A stretch of 22,569 bases of DNA from JAWWPY01 sp964412845 (GCA_964412845.1 CAYPQM010000112.1:1-22569); one strand, 5' to 3'. Counted from the stretch's first letter, positions 7,806 through 18,724 are shown. Notes: generated from the letters alone by a model not told the origin. A program made the numbers and translations.

Positions 7806-7810
7806 TGCTG

Positions 7811-12466
<4,656 letters not shown>

Positions 12467-12479
12467 GGGGGCGGGCACC

Positions 12480-13949
12480 ATGGCTGATCCCAAGGGCTTC
12501 ATGACGACGCGGCGGGAGACCCCGGGCCGCCGTCCGGTGGACATCAGGATCCAGGACTGGCGCGAGGTCTACACCGAATTCAGCCGCGGCCGGCTGGAGA
12601 AGCAGGCTGGCCGGTGCATGGACTGTGGCATCCCGTTCTGTCATCAGGGCTGTCCGCTGGGCAACCTGATCCCGGAATGGAACGACCTGGTCTGGCGGCG
12701 GGACTGGCGTGAGGCGGCGGAGCGGCTGCACGCGACCAACAACTTCCCGGAGTTCACCGGGCGGCTCTGCCCGGCGCCATGCGAGACCGCCTGCGTGCTT
12801 GGCATCAACGCTGACCCGGTCACGATCAAGCAGGTCGAGGTGGAGATCATCGACCGGGCCTGGGCCGAGGGCTGGGTGGCGCCCGAGCCGCCGGACCCGG
12901 CGATGCTGACCGGCCGGAAGGTAGCGGTGATCGGGTCGGGGCCGTCCGGGCTGGCCGCGGCGCAGCAGCTGACCAGGGCCGGCCACGCGGTGACCGTCTA
13001 CGAGCGGGCAGACGCGCCCGGCGGCCTGCTGCGCTACGGGATCCCTGAGTTCAAGCTGGAGAAGCGCCATCTTGACCAGCGGCTGGATCAGATGCGCGCG
13101 GAGGGGACCACGTTCGTCTGCGGCGTGGCGGCCGGCCTCGATGTGCCTGCCCGCGACCTGCTGGCGGGCTACGACGCGCTCGTGCTGGCCGGCGGGGCGA
13201 CGGTACCGCGCGGACTGCCGGTGCCCGGCGCTGGCCTGCCCGGGGTGCACCAGGCCATGGAGTACCTGCCACTGTCCAACCGCGCGGTGGCGGCCGCGGC
13301 GGGTGGCCGCGTCGCTGAGCCGGCCATCAGCGCGCGCGGCAAGCACGTGATCATCATCGGCGGCGGCGACACCGGCGCGGACTGCCTGGGCACGGCGCAC
13401 CGCCAGGGCGCGGCGTCCGTTACCCAGCTGGAGATCATGCCCCGGCCGCCGGAGCACCGGCCGGAGATCCAGCCCTGGCCCACCTACCCGATGACCTACC
13501 GGGTGTCCAGCGCGCACGAGGAGGGCGGCGAGCGGGTGTATGCCGTCTCCACGCAGGAGTTCCTGGCCGGCCCGGCCGGCCAGGTGCAGGCGCTGCGCCT
13601 GGTGCAGGTGGAATCCGCCGGCGGCAGGTTCCTGCCCATACCGGGCACCGAACGCGAGTTGCCCTGCGATCTGGCCCTGCTCGCGATGGGGTTCACCGGG
13701 GCTGAGCCGGATGGGCTGCTCGCCCAGCTCGGAGTGGGCTTCGACGCGCGCGGCAACGTAGCACGGGATCGCTCGTTCGCCACCTCGGCGCCGGGGGTCT
13801 TCGTGGCGGGTGACATGGGGCGCGGCCAGTCGCTGATCGTGTGGGCGATTGCCGAGGGCAGGTCGGCCGCGGCCGCCGTGGACGCCTACCTGGTGGGCGA
13901 TACGGTGCTCCCGGCCGCGATCGCGCCCACCGCGCGCTCGCTGTCCTGA
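12480..13949 (+). CDS. gltD: Glutamate synthase (NADPH) small subunit
   Basis: The beta subunit oxidises NADPH through FAD and passes electrons via 4Fe-4S clusters to GltB. In this 489-residue protein the N-terminal cluster-binding cysteines are Cys46, Cys49, Cys54 and Cys58 (RCMDCGIPFCHQGCPLGN), with a second set at Cys97, Cys101 and Cys105 (LCPAPCETAC). The FAD Rossmann loop is IGSGPSGLAAA (151-161), and the NADPH loop is IGGGDTGADC (293-302). The C-terminal FAD motif GVFVAGDMGRGQSLIVWAI is intact. The start is the ATG at 12480; the frame is open further upstream, but that stretch overlaps gltB. GOGAT needs both subunits, and the 13-bp gap implies one transcript. pyk follows after 61 bp with its own probable control site. 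Confidence 0.97.
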   Translation: MADPKGFMTTRRETPGRRPVDIRIQDWREVYTEFSRGRLEKQAGRCMDCGIPFCHQGCPLGNLIPEWNDLVWRRDWREAAERLHATNNFPEFTGRLCPAPCETACVLGINADPVTIKQVEVEIIDRAWAEGWVAPEPPDPAMLTGRKVAVIGSGPSGLAAAQQLTRAGHAVTVYERADAPGGLLRYGIPEFKLEKRHLDQRLDQMRAEGTTFVCGVAAGLDVPARDLLAGYDALVLAGGATVPRGLPVPGAGLPGVHQAMEYLPLSNRAVAAAAGGRVAEPAISARGKHVIIIGGGDTGADCLGTAHRQGAASVTQLEIMPRPPEHRPEIQPWPTYPMTYRVSSAHEEGGERVYAVSTQEFLAGPAGQVQALRLVQVESAGGRFLPIPGTERELPCDLALLAMGFTGAEPDGLLAQLGVGFDARGNVARDRSFATSAPGVFVAGDMGRGQSLIVWAIAEGRSAAAAVDAYLVGDTVLPAAIAPTARSLS

Positions 13950-13964
13950 CCGGGCAGCACCTAC

Positions 13965-13980
13965 AGTGGTATAGACCAAT
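13965..13980 (+). promoter_or_regulatory. DasR-like operator (dre) upstream of pyk
   Basis: AGTGGTATAGACCAAT matches the DasR consensus core AGTGGTCTAGACCACT at 14 of 16 positions, with intact TGGT and ACCA arms spaced as in known sites. DasR is a GntR-family regulator of aminosugar metabolism and PTS genes that responds to glucosamine-6-phosphate. The site lies 30 bp before the pyk start and overlaps a possible -10 (TATAGA, 13970). A CTGACC about 18 nt upstream could be its -35. Confidence 0.55.
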
Positions 13981-14010
13981 CTGGGATGACTCGGCTGGAA
14001 GGCAGCGGAC

Positions 14011-15468
14011 ATGAGCCGCCGGGCGAAGATTGTCTGCACGCTGGGGCCAGCGTCGTCCAGTCCGGAGCAAATCGCCGCGCTCGTCGCGGCCGGGCTCGAC
14101 GTGGCCCGGCTCAACATGAGCCACGGCACCCAGGATGGCCACCAGCGGGCCTACCAGGCGGTCAGGGAGGCCTCGAATGCCGCTGGGCATAGCGTGGGGG
14201 TGCTCGTCGACCTCCAGGGCCCCAAGATCCGCCTGGGCACCTTCGCGGCGGGCCCGGTGCGGCTGCTGCCGGGGCAGGAGTTCACTGTCACGGCCGAGGA
14301 CGTTCCCGGGGACTCCCGCCAGGTATCCACGACGTACCGTGGCCTGGCGGGTGATGTCAGGCCGGGGGACCAGGTGCTGGTGGACGACGGGCGCATTGTC
14401 CTTGAGGTGCTCAGGGTGCGCGGCGCCGGGGTGTCCACCCGGGTCGTCGTCGGCGGCCTGGTTTCCGACCACAAGGGCCTGAACCTGCCCGGGGTCAAGG
14501 TCAGCGTGCCCTCGCTGACCACCAAGGACGAGGCCGATCTGCGCTGGGCGCTGGCCCTGCGGGCGGACATGATCGCGCTGTCGTTCGTGCAGGGCCCCGA
14601 GGACGCCGGGCCGGCCCGCCGGATCATGGATCAGGCCGGGGTCAGCCTCCCGCTGATCGCCAAGATCGAGAAACCACAGGCCCTGGAGACGCTGCCCGAG
14701 GTGATCGAGGCCTTCGACGGGATCATGGTGGCCCGAGGGGACCTCGGCGTGGAACTGCCGCTGGAGCAGGTGCCGATGGCCCAGAAGCGGATGATCAGGC
14801 TGGCCAAGGACAAGGCCAAGCCGGTCATCGTGGCCACCCAGATGCTCGAGTCCATGATCTCCGCGCCCAGGCCGACCAGGGCCGAAGCCTCAGACGTCGC
14901 CAATGCGGTGCTGGACGGCGCGGACGCGCTGATGCTGTCCGCCGAGACCGGCGTGGGGGAGTACCCGGTGGCGGCCGTGCAGACGATGGCCAGGATCATC
15001 GTCGAGGCGGAACGTGAGTTCCTGCAGGCCGCTCCGTCGCTGCGCCGGGTGCCGACCACCACGGGGGGCGCCATCGCGCGGGCCGCCGCGGAGGTGGGCG
15101 CGATCGTCGGGGCGAAGGCACTGGTGGCCTTCACGATGACCGGCGAAACGGCCCGGCGGCTGGCCAGGTACCGGTCCCCCATCCCGCTGCTGGCCTTCAC
15201 GCCGCTGCCGAGCACCCGCAGCCAGCTGGCGCTGACCTGGGGCGTGGAGACCTTCATCGTGCCGCCCGCGGTGCACACCGACGACATGGTCCACCAGGTG
15301 GAAAGCGCGCTGCTCGGCATCGGGCGCTGTGCCCAGGGCGACAAGGTGGTGATCGTCGCGGGCAGCCCGCCGGGCAGCCCGGGCCGGACCAATGCCCTGC
15401 GCGTGCACCGCATCGGCGACGCGCTCGGCCCGGGCGCCAGCCTGCCCGGCCCGCAGGCTACGCGCTAG
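14011..15468 (+). CDS. pyk: Pyruvate kinase
   Basis: It converts phosphoenolpyruvate and ADP to pyruvate and ATP in the last step of glycolysis. The 485-residue sequence has the complete architecture: N-terminal AKIVCTLGPASSSPEQI, Arg33/Asn35/Ser37 (ARLNMSHG) for nucleotide and K+ binding, DLQGPKIRLG (67-76), a B-domain cap (about 77-165), the signature LIAKIEKPQAL with catalytic Lys218 and metal ligand Glu220, ARGDLGVELP with Asp244, and the MLSAETGVGEYP loop. The C-terminal domain begins near residue 345. The ATG at 14011 has GGAAGG 7 nt upstream. A DasR-like operator overlaps the promoter region. The tRNA-Leu gene converges on it 26 bp after the stop. Allosteric effectors cannot be predicted from the sequence. 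Confidence 0.97.
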   Translation: MSRRAKIVCTLGPASSSPEQIAALVAAGLDVARLNMSHGTQDGHQRAYQAVREASNAAGHSVGVLVDLQGPKIRLGTFAAGPVRLLPGQEFTVTAEDVPGDSRQVSTTYRGLAGDVRPGDQVLVDDGRIVLEVLRVRGAGVSTRVVVGGLVSDHKGLNLPGVKVSVPSLTTKDEADLRWALALRADMIALSFVQGPEDAGPARRIMDQAGVSLPLIAKIEKPQALETLPEVIEAFDGIMVARGDLGVELPLEQVPMAQKRMIRLAKDKAKPVIVATQMLESMISAPRPTRAEASDVANAVLDGADALMLSAETGVGEYPVAAVQTMARIIVEAEREFLQAAPSLRRVPTTTGGAIARAAAEVGAIVGAKALVAFTMTGETARRLARYRSPIPLLAFTPLPSTRSQLALTWGVETFIVPPAVHTDDMVHQVESALLGIGRCAQGDKVVIVAGSPPGSPGRTNALRVHRIGDALGPGASLPGPQATR

Positions 15469-15494
15469 GGCCTCGTGCGGGCGGCCACCGGTGG

Positions 15495-15571
15495 TGGTGC
15501 CCCGGGTGGGATTCGAACCCACACTGCATGGTGTTTGAGACCATGGACTCTGCCAGTTGGTCTACCGGGGC
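15495..15571 (-). tRNA. tRNA with anticodon CAA (tRNA-Leu) and a short variable loop; CCA encoded
   Basis: On the minus strand a full cloverleaf folds: acceptor GCCCCGG/CCGGGGC, a D arm with loop AACTGGCAGA typical of leucine tRNAs, anticodon stem ATGGT/ACCAT with loop CTCAAAC (anticodon CAA, codon UUG), and T arm GTGGG-TTCGAAT-CCCAC. The discriminator base is A73, as expected for leucine, and CCA is encoded. The variable region is only 5 nt (GCAGT), whereas bacterial tRNA-Leu normally has a long type II variable arm. The gene is 74 nt without CCA and lies convergent to pyk. In Mycobacterium and Streptomyces a leucine tRNA is often found near this locus (from memory). Confidence 0.92.
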
Positions 15572-15624
15572 CCGGCCTGCCGCCCAGATGACGGTCGGCC
15601 GAACGTCAATCTACCCGGTACCGG

Positions 15625-15630
15625 TACGCT
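15625..15630 (+). promoter_or_regulatory. -10 element for a probably leaderless response-regulator mRNA
   Basis: TACGCT ends 7 nt before the GTG at 15638, so transcription would begin at or very near the start codon. No Shine-Dalgarno precedes the GTG, and no clear -35 is present. This is the usual layout for leaderless actinobacterial transcripts. Confidence 0.45.
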
Positions 15631-15637
15631 CGTGCCC

Positions 15638-16342
15638 GTGAGCCAGACCCCATTTCGAGTTGTAATCGCCGAAGACGAGGCGCTGATCCGGCTTGACCTC
15701 AAGGAGATGCTTGAGGAAGAAGGCTATGTCGTGGCCGGCGAGGCCGCGGACGGCGAGGCCGCCGTCGACCTCGCGACCAAGCTTCAGCCCGATCTCGTGA
15801 TCCTCGATGTCAAGATGCCCATCCTGGACGGGATTTCCGCGGCCGAGCGGATCGCCGCGGCGCATATCGCTCCCGTCGTTATCCTCACGGCCTTCTCCCA
15901 GCGGGAACTCGTGGAGCGGGCCCGGGACGCGGGGGCCATGGCCTACCTGGTCAAGCCGTTCACCAAAGCGGACCTGGTCCCGGCCATCGAGATCGCGGCC
16001 AGCCGCTTCCAGGAGACGTCCGCGCTCGAGTCCGAGGTCGCCACGCTGAAGGACCGGCTCGAGGTGCGCAAGATCCTGGACCGGGCGAAGGGGAAGCTCC
16101 AGGCCGAGCACGGGCTTACCGAGCCAGCCGCGTTCCGCTGGATCCAGAAGACATCGATGGACCAGCGGCTGGCCATGCGAGCGGTCGCTGAGCGGCTGCT
16201 GGAGGGGGCCATCGCGCCGAACTCACCGGCAGCCGACGGTCAGCAGGCGGCCGATGGCAAGCCCGCGGCGGCCGGGGCCAGGCCTGCGGCCGGCGGGGCC
16301 AAGCCCGCGGCGGGCCCGGAGGCTCAAGCCACTGAGGCCTGA
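15638..16342 (+). CDS. pdtaR: ANTAR-domain response regulator (PdtaR-like)
   Basis: A 234-residue two-component output protein whose ANTAR domain would bind paired hairpins in target RNAs and prevent termination. The REC domain (6-120) has the acidic pair Glu12/Asp13, phospho-acceptor Asp57 (LVILDVKMPILDG), Thr84 and Lys106 (VKPF). A helical linker leads to the ANTAR domain (about 135-190; EVRKILDRAKGKLQAEHGLTE, then QRLAMRAVAERLLEG). Synteny near pyk and polA and the domain order match mycobacterial Rv1626/PdtaR; the partner kinase PdtaS is not in the window. I start at GTG 15638 because of the adjacent TACGCT; the frame is open upstream to 15557 but that stretch overlaps the tRNA. The last 45 residues are a low-complexity tail with three 7-residue repeats, which is an addition to the conserved core. 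Confidence 0.9.
   Translation: MSQTPFRVVIAEDEALIRLDLKEMLEEEGYVVAGEAADGEAAVDLATKLQPDLVILDVKMPILDGISAAERIAAAHIAPVVILTAFSQRELVERARDAGAMAYLVKPFTKADLVPAIEIAASRFQETSALESEVATLKDRLEVRKILDRAKGKLQAEHGLTEPAAFRWIQKTSMDQRLAMRAVAERLLEGAIAPNSPAADGQQAADGKPAAAGARPAAGGAKPAAGPEAQATEA
16253..16315 (+). repeat. Three 21-bp tandem repeats in the response-regulator tail
   Basis: Consecutive units at 16253-16273, 16274-16294 and 16295-16315 encode DGKPAAA, GARPAAG and GAKPAAG. The repeats are in frame, Ala/Pro/Gly-rich, and likely to vary in copy number between strains. Confidence 0.8.
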
Positions 16343-16356
16343 AAGCTTTCAGGCCT
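16335..16356. terminator. Perfect 22-bp palindrome across the response-regulator stop
   Basis: Each 11-nt half is AGGCCTGAAAG or its exact complement, centred between 16345 and 16346. It includes the TGA stop at 16340-16342. As RNA it would form a 9-bp stem with an AGCT loop and could terminate either strand; no T-tract follows. A dimeric-protein binding site is the alternative. Confidence 0.5.
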
Positions 16357-16357
16357 G

Positions 16358-16449
16358 GGGGAGAGGCCAAGAGCCCGGGGCGCCTTTGGCGCCGTGTCGG
16401 CCTTCCCCGGACCGACACGTTCTCTACTCGGCTGCCCCGGGCTCTCCCC
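16358..16449. ncRNA. Candidate structured RNA or bidirectional terminator, domain 1
   Basis: A 12-bp perfect stem (16370-16381 AGAGCCCGGGGC with 16434-16445) is extended by GGGG (16358-16361) pairing with CCCC (16446-16449). It encloses an 8-bp hairpin, CGTGTCGG (16393-16400) with CCGACACG (16412-16419), with an 11-nt C-rich loop. A small GCC-TTT-GGC hairpin (16382-16390) lies beside it. No protein-coding signal is convincing here. The strand is undetermined because the stems are perfect Watson-Crick pairs. I do not recognise a known RNA family. Confidence 0.4.
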
Positions 16450-16572
16450 ACCACGGTAGCGAGGTGCGCCGGTGCGGCGCAAAGGACTCGCCATTCCCCC
16501 GAGGGTTTGAGGCAAACGTCCCGTCGCGCGAAGTTTCCCTGGTCGCACAGGGAATCGAGGGTGCTACTGGGG
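16446..16572. other. Hairpin-rich stretch between convergent genes, domain 2
   Basis: GTAGC (16456-16460) can pair with GCTAC (16563-16567) to enclose four smaller hairpins: GCGCC/GGCGC (16466-16480), CTCG/CGAG (16487-16503), GTTTG-AGG-CAAAC (16505-16517) and TTCCCTG-GTCGCA-CAGGGAA (16535-16554). The last sits 9 bp beyond the thioesterase stop and may be that gene's terminator on the minus strand. CCCC 16446-16449 could alternatively pair with GGGG 16569-16572. Confidence 0.35.
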
Positions 16573-17022
16573 GTCCGCGGCGCCGATGGGCCGGCCACCA
16601 CCGGGTACCCGGTCGTTAAGCAGGCAGGTGAGCCGCGAGGTGCAGATGCGCCGGCCGCGATCATCGGTGATGACGATCTCGTAGCTGGCGACCGTGCGGC
16701 CGCCATGCAGCCGGGTGGCGATTCCGGTCACGGTGCCGGCGGTGGCGGCGCGGTGGTGCGTCGCGTTGATCTCGATGCCGACCGGGAACCGGTCGGGCCC
16801 GGCATGCAGTGCCGCGCCGAGTGAGCCGAGGCTCTCCGCGAGCACGCAGGAGGCGCCGCCGTGCAGCAGGCCGTATGGCTGCGTGTTGCCTTCGACCGGC
16901 ATGGTGCCCACCACCCGGTCCGCCGTGGCTTCGAGGATGGCGATGCCCATATGCCCGGTGAGCCTGTCCCGGCTGGCATCCATGAAGCCAGCGATGACCT
17001 TCTGCGAGCTGTCCTGATCCAC
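16564..17022 (-). CDS. PaaI/YdiI-type hotdog thioesterase
   Basis: A 152-residue single-hotdog acyl-CoA thioesterase of the PaaI/4HBT family, presumably cytoplasmic. The active-site segment is GNTQPYGLLHGGASCVLAES, where the HGG turn (His54) positions the carbonyl and Glu63 on the central helix is the catalytic carboxylate. FPVGIEINATHHRAA and the YEIVITDDRGRRICTSRLTC strands complete the fold. The physiological acyl-CoA is not identifiable. I chose the GTG at 17022 because GGAGG (17029-17033) stands 6 nt ahead of it; a GTG at 17028 abuts that Shine-Dalgarno. Related genomes also have a thioesterase between the response regulator and polA. It converges on the response regulator and diverges from the mutarotase gene. 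Confidence 0.9.
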   Translation of the reverse strand: MDQDSSQKVIAGFMDASRDRLTGHMGIAILEATADRVVGTMPVEGNTQPYGLLHGGASCVLAESLGSLGAALHAGPDRFPVGIEINATHHRAATAGTVTGIATRLHGGRTVASYEIVITDDRGRRICTSRLTCLLNDRVPGGGRPIGAADPQ

Positions 17023-17372
17023 CTGCACCCTCCGGCGACATGACGGGCGCGTCCGCGCCGCAGGGGAAGCCTAAGGCGTCCGGCCCGGGCCTGGTCAGCG
17101 CAGGGTGCCGGGCGGACCCGGGCCGGGCTGGCGCCAGGGTGACGGAAGCGGCCGCCTGGCGCGATTCGCCCTTTAGGGGCCTGACCTCGCAAAGACTAAC
17201 TTAATGGCAGAAATCAGAGCTTGGGTCGGGGATCGCACAGGTTACAACAAGATCCATAAGAAAACTCCGATCTTCTTTGCCAAATGGCTGACGGTTGATG
17301 TGGTTAGCGTTAACAATGCCCCCCGGGGGATGGTCGTGCTCCAGCCCCGGGAAACCCAACGAAGGGATCTCC
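17023..17372. other. 350-bp divergent intergenic region
   Basis: No gene is supported here. The part near the thioesterase (17040-17170) is GC-rich, with an 8-bp stem GCGCCAGG (17131-17138) / CCTGGCGC (17155-17162) and a minus-strand TAGGCT (17073-17068) as a possible thioesterase -10. From about 17173 to 17325 the sequence is clearly richer in A/T than the rest of the window; it carries the LacI-type operator and presumably the mutarotase promoter. Confidence 0.6.
17301..17316 (+). promoter_or_regulatory. LacI-family-like operator upstream of the mutarotase
   Basis: TGGTTAGCGTTAACAA is a near-palindrome (6 of 8 bases per half) centred on the CG step typical of LacI/GalR-family operators, close to the common sugar-regulon pattern TTGTTAGCGCTAACAA (14 of 16). 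It overlaps a weak promoter: CTGACG (17288-17293), 17-nt spacer, TAACAA (17311-17316). A sugar-responsive repressor would block this promoter. Confidence 0.5.
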
Positions 17373-18653
17373 ATGCGTCCAGTGCTCAAGCGAAGAATGA
17401 CCTCGTCAGCAGTGCGGATCGGCGCCGTCGCCGGGATCGCCATCGCGGCCGTGGGCTCGGTAGCGATGCGCCAGGCCCCGGTCGGCGCCCATGCCGCCCA
17501 TGGCCTGTCCGTGACCAGCCAGGCGTTCGGCACCGCACCCGCCGGGCCGTACAACCCGGCCGAGACCGTGTACCGCTACACGCTGACCAATGGCCACGGC
17601 GTGCAGGTCAGGATCCTGACCTACGGCGGCATCGTGCAGTCAATCAACGTCCCGGACCGGCGCGGACACAGCGCCGACGTGGTGCTCGGGTTCAAGACCC
17701 TGCAGGACTACGTCAACGAGGTCAGCCCGCCGCCGCCCGCGGCCGGTGGCCCGTACTTCGGCGAGATCATCGGCCGTTACGGCAACCGCATCGCCAACGG
17801 CAAGTTCACCCTGCACGGCAAGACGTACACGCTGCCGCTGAACAACAACGGGAACACCCTGCACGGCGGTTTCGTCGGCTGGGGGAACCGGGTCTGGGCG
17901 GCTCACAAGGTCTCCGGCAAGGGCTCCGTCGGCGTGGAGCTGACGCTGGTCAGCCCGAATGGTGACGAGGGCTCGACGTTCGAGCCGAGCTGCAAGTGCA
18001 CCGGTTTCCCCGGAAAAGTCACCGCGCACGTGACCTACACCCTGGACAACCACGGCAGCCTCAAGATCCACTACCGGGCGACCACCGACGCGCCCACGGT
18101 GCTCAACCTGACCAACCACAGCTACTTCAACCTCGCGGGGGAGAGCACCCTCTCGGCCATGGGCCAGAAGGTGTACATGAACGCCAACAAGATCACGGCG
18201 GTCAACTCCCTGCTCATCCCGACCGGCGGTTTCGATTCCGTGTCCGGCACCCCGTTCGACTTCACCAACCCGCACGGCACCGCGATCGGAGCCCGGATCA
18301 ACAACGGCACCAACCAGCAGCTGCTGTTCGGGCCGGGCTATGACCACAACTGGGTGATCAACAACAGTGGTCCGAAGCTGAACGGGCTCCGCCTGGACGC
18401 CCGCGCCAGTGACCCGCGCAGCGGCCGCACCCTGACCGTCTGGAGTGACCAGCCGGGCGTGCAGTTCTACGCGGGCAACTTCCTCACCGGCACCCTGGTG
18501 GGCATCGGCAACCACACCTACCGGCAGGGCGCTGGGTACACCTTCGAGACCCAGCACTTCCCGGACTCGCCCAACGAGCCGGCTTTCCCGTCCACCGAAG
18601 TGGACCCCGGCCATCCCTACAACACGACGACCATCTTCAATTTCTCGTCCTGA
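17373..18653 (+). CDS. Exported galactose mutarotase (aldose 1-epimerase)
   Basis: It interconverts alpha and beta anomers of galactose or other aldoses, probably outside the membrane. The 426-residue precursor starts at the ATG at 17373, with AAGGGA (17362-17367) 5 nt upstream. Its signal peptide has a basic start (MRPVLKRRMTSS) and a hydrophobic core at about 15-31 ending near GAHA, with cleavage expected around residues 38-42. The twin Arg is a weak Tat hint. Catalytic landmarks are GRYGNRIANG (134-143), GNTLHGGFVGW (His164), LTNHSYFNLAG (catalytic acid His249), Asp324 (GPGYDHNW) and Glu392 in ETQHFPDSPN (catalytic base). A CKC pair (Cys207, Cys209) sits in a surface insertion. Control by the LacI-like operator fits a sugar-utilisation role, but no sugar pathway genes flank it, so it appears monocistronic. 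Confidence 0.93.
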   Translation: MRPVLKRRMTSSAVRIGAVAGIAIAAVGSVAMRQAPVGAHAAHGLSVTSQAFGTAPAGPYNPAETVYRYTLTNGHGVQVRILTYGGIVQSINVPDRRGHSADVVLGFKTLQDYVNEVSPPPPAAGGPYFGEIIGRYGNRIANGKFTLHGKTYTLPLNNNGNTLHGGFVGWGNRVWAAHKVSGKGSVGVELTLVSPNGDEGSTFEPSCKCTGFPGKVTAHVTYTLDNHGSLKIHYRATTDAPTVLNLTNHSYFNLAGESTLSAMGQKVYMNANKITAVNSLLIPTGGFDSVSGTPFDFTNPHGTAIGARINNGTNQQLLFGPGYDHNWVINNSGPKLNGLRLDARASDPRSGRTLTVWSDQPGVQFYAGNFLTGTLVGIGNHTYRQGAGYTFETQHFPDSPNEPAFPSTEVDPGHPYNTTTIFNFSS

Positions 18654-18683
18654 CCGGCTGAACTCGTTCTGACCGGCTGACAC
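18646..18683 (+). repeat. 19-bp tandem duplication at the mutarotase stop
   Basis: Copies at 18646-18664 and 18665-18683 match at 16 of 19 bases and share CTGACCGGCTGA. The first copy contains the TGA stop, so the duplication lies mostly in the 3' untranslated region. Confidence 0.75.
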
Positions 18684-18685
18684 GT

Positions 18686-18724
18686 CCGGGCAGGCACTCC
18701 CCGAGCGGGGGAGTGCCTGCCCGG
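18686..18724 (+). terminator. Strong terminator hairpin after the mutarotase
   Basis: CCGGGCAGGCACTCCCC (18686-18702) pairs perfectly over 17 bp with 18708-18724 around the loop GAGCG. It lies 32 bp after the stop and 80 bp before polA. No T-tract follows, as is usual in high-GC actinomycetes. Confidence 0.85.

Noticed and set aside
15485..15494. CCACCGGTGG palindrome between pyk and the tRNA as a terminator
   Set aside because: It has no loop and is only 10 bp, so it cannot form a stable hairpin.
16358..16572. tmRNA, RNase P RNA, SRP RNA or 6C RNA
   Set aside because: The conserved sequence blocks I know for these RNAs were not found on either strand; the C-rich loop alone is not enough to call 6C RNA.
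17204..17965. Plus-strand reading frame starting in the AT-rich region (MAEIRAWVGDRTGYNKIHKK...)
   Set aside because: The first 60 residues look protein-like, but third codon positions there are not GC-rich as in real genes of this window, no ribosome-binding site was seen, and the rest is an out-of-frame reading of the mutarotase gene.
18660..18669. GAAC-TC-GTTC as a LexA (SOS) box before polA
   Set aside because: Actinobacterial SOS boxes need four bases between GAAC and GTTC; here there are two, and the site lies upstream of the strong terminator.
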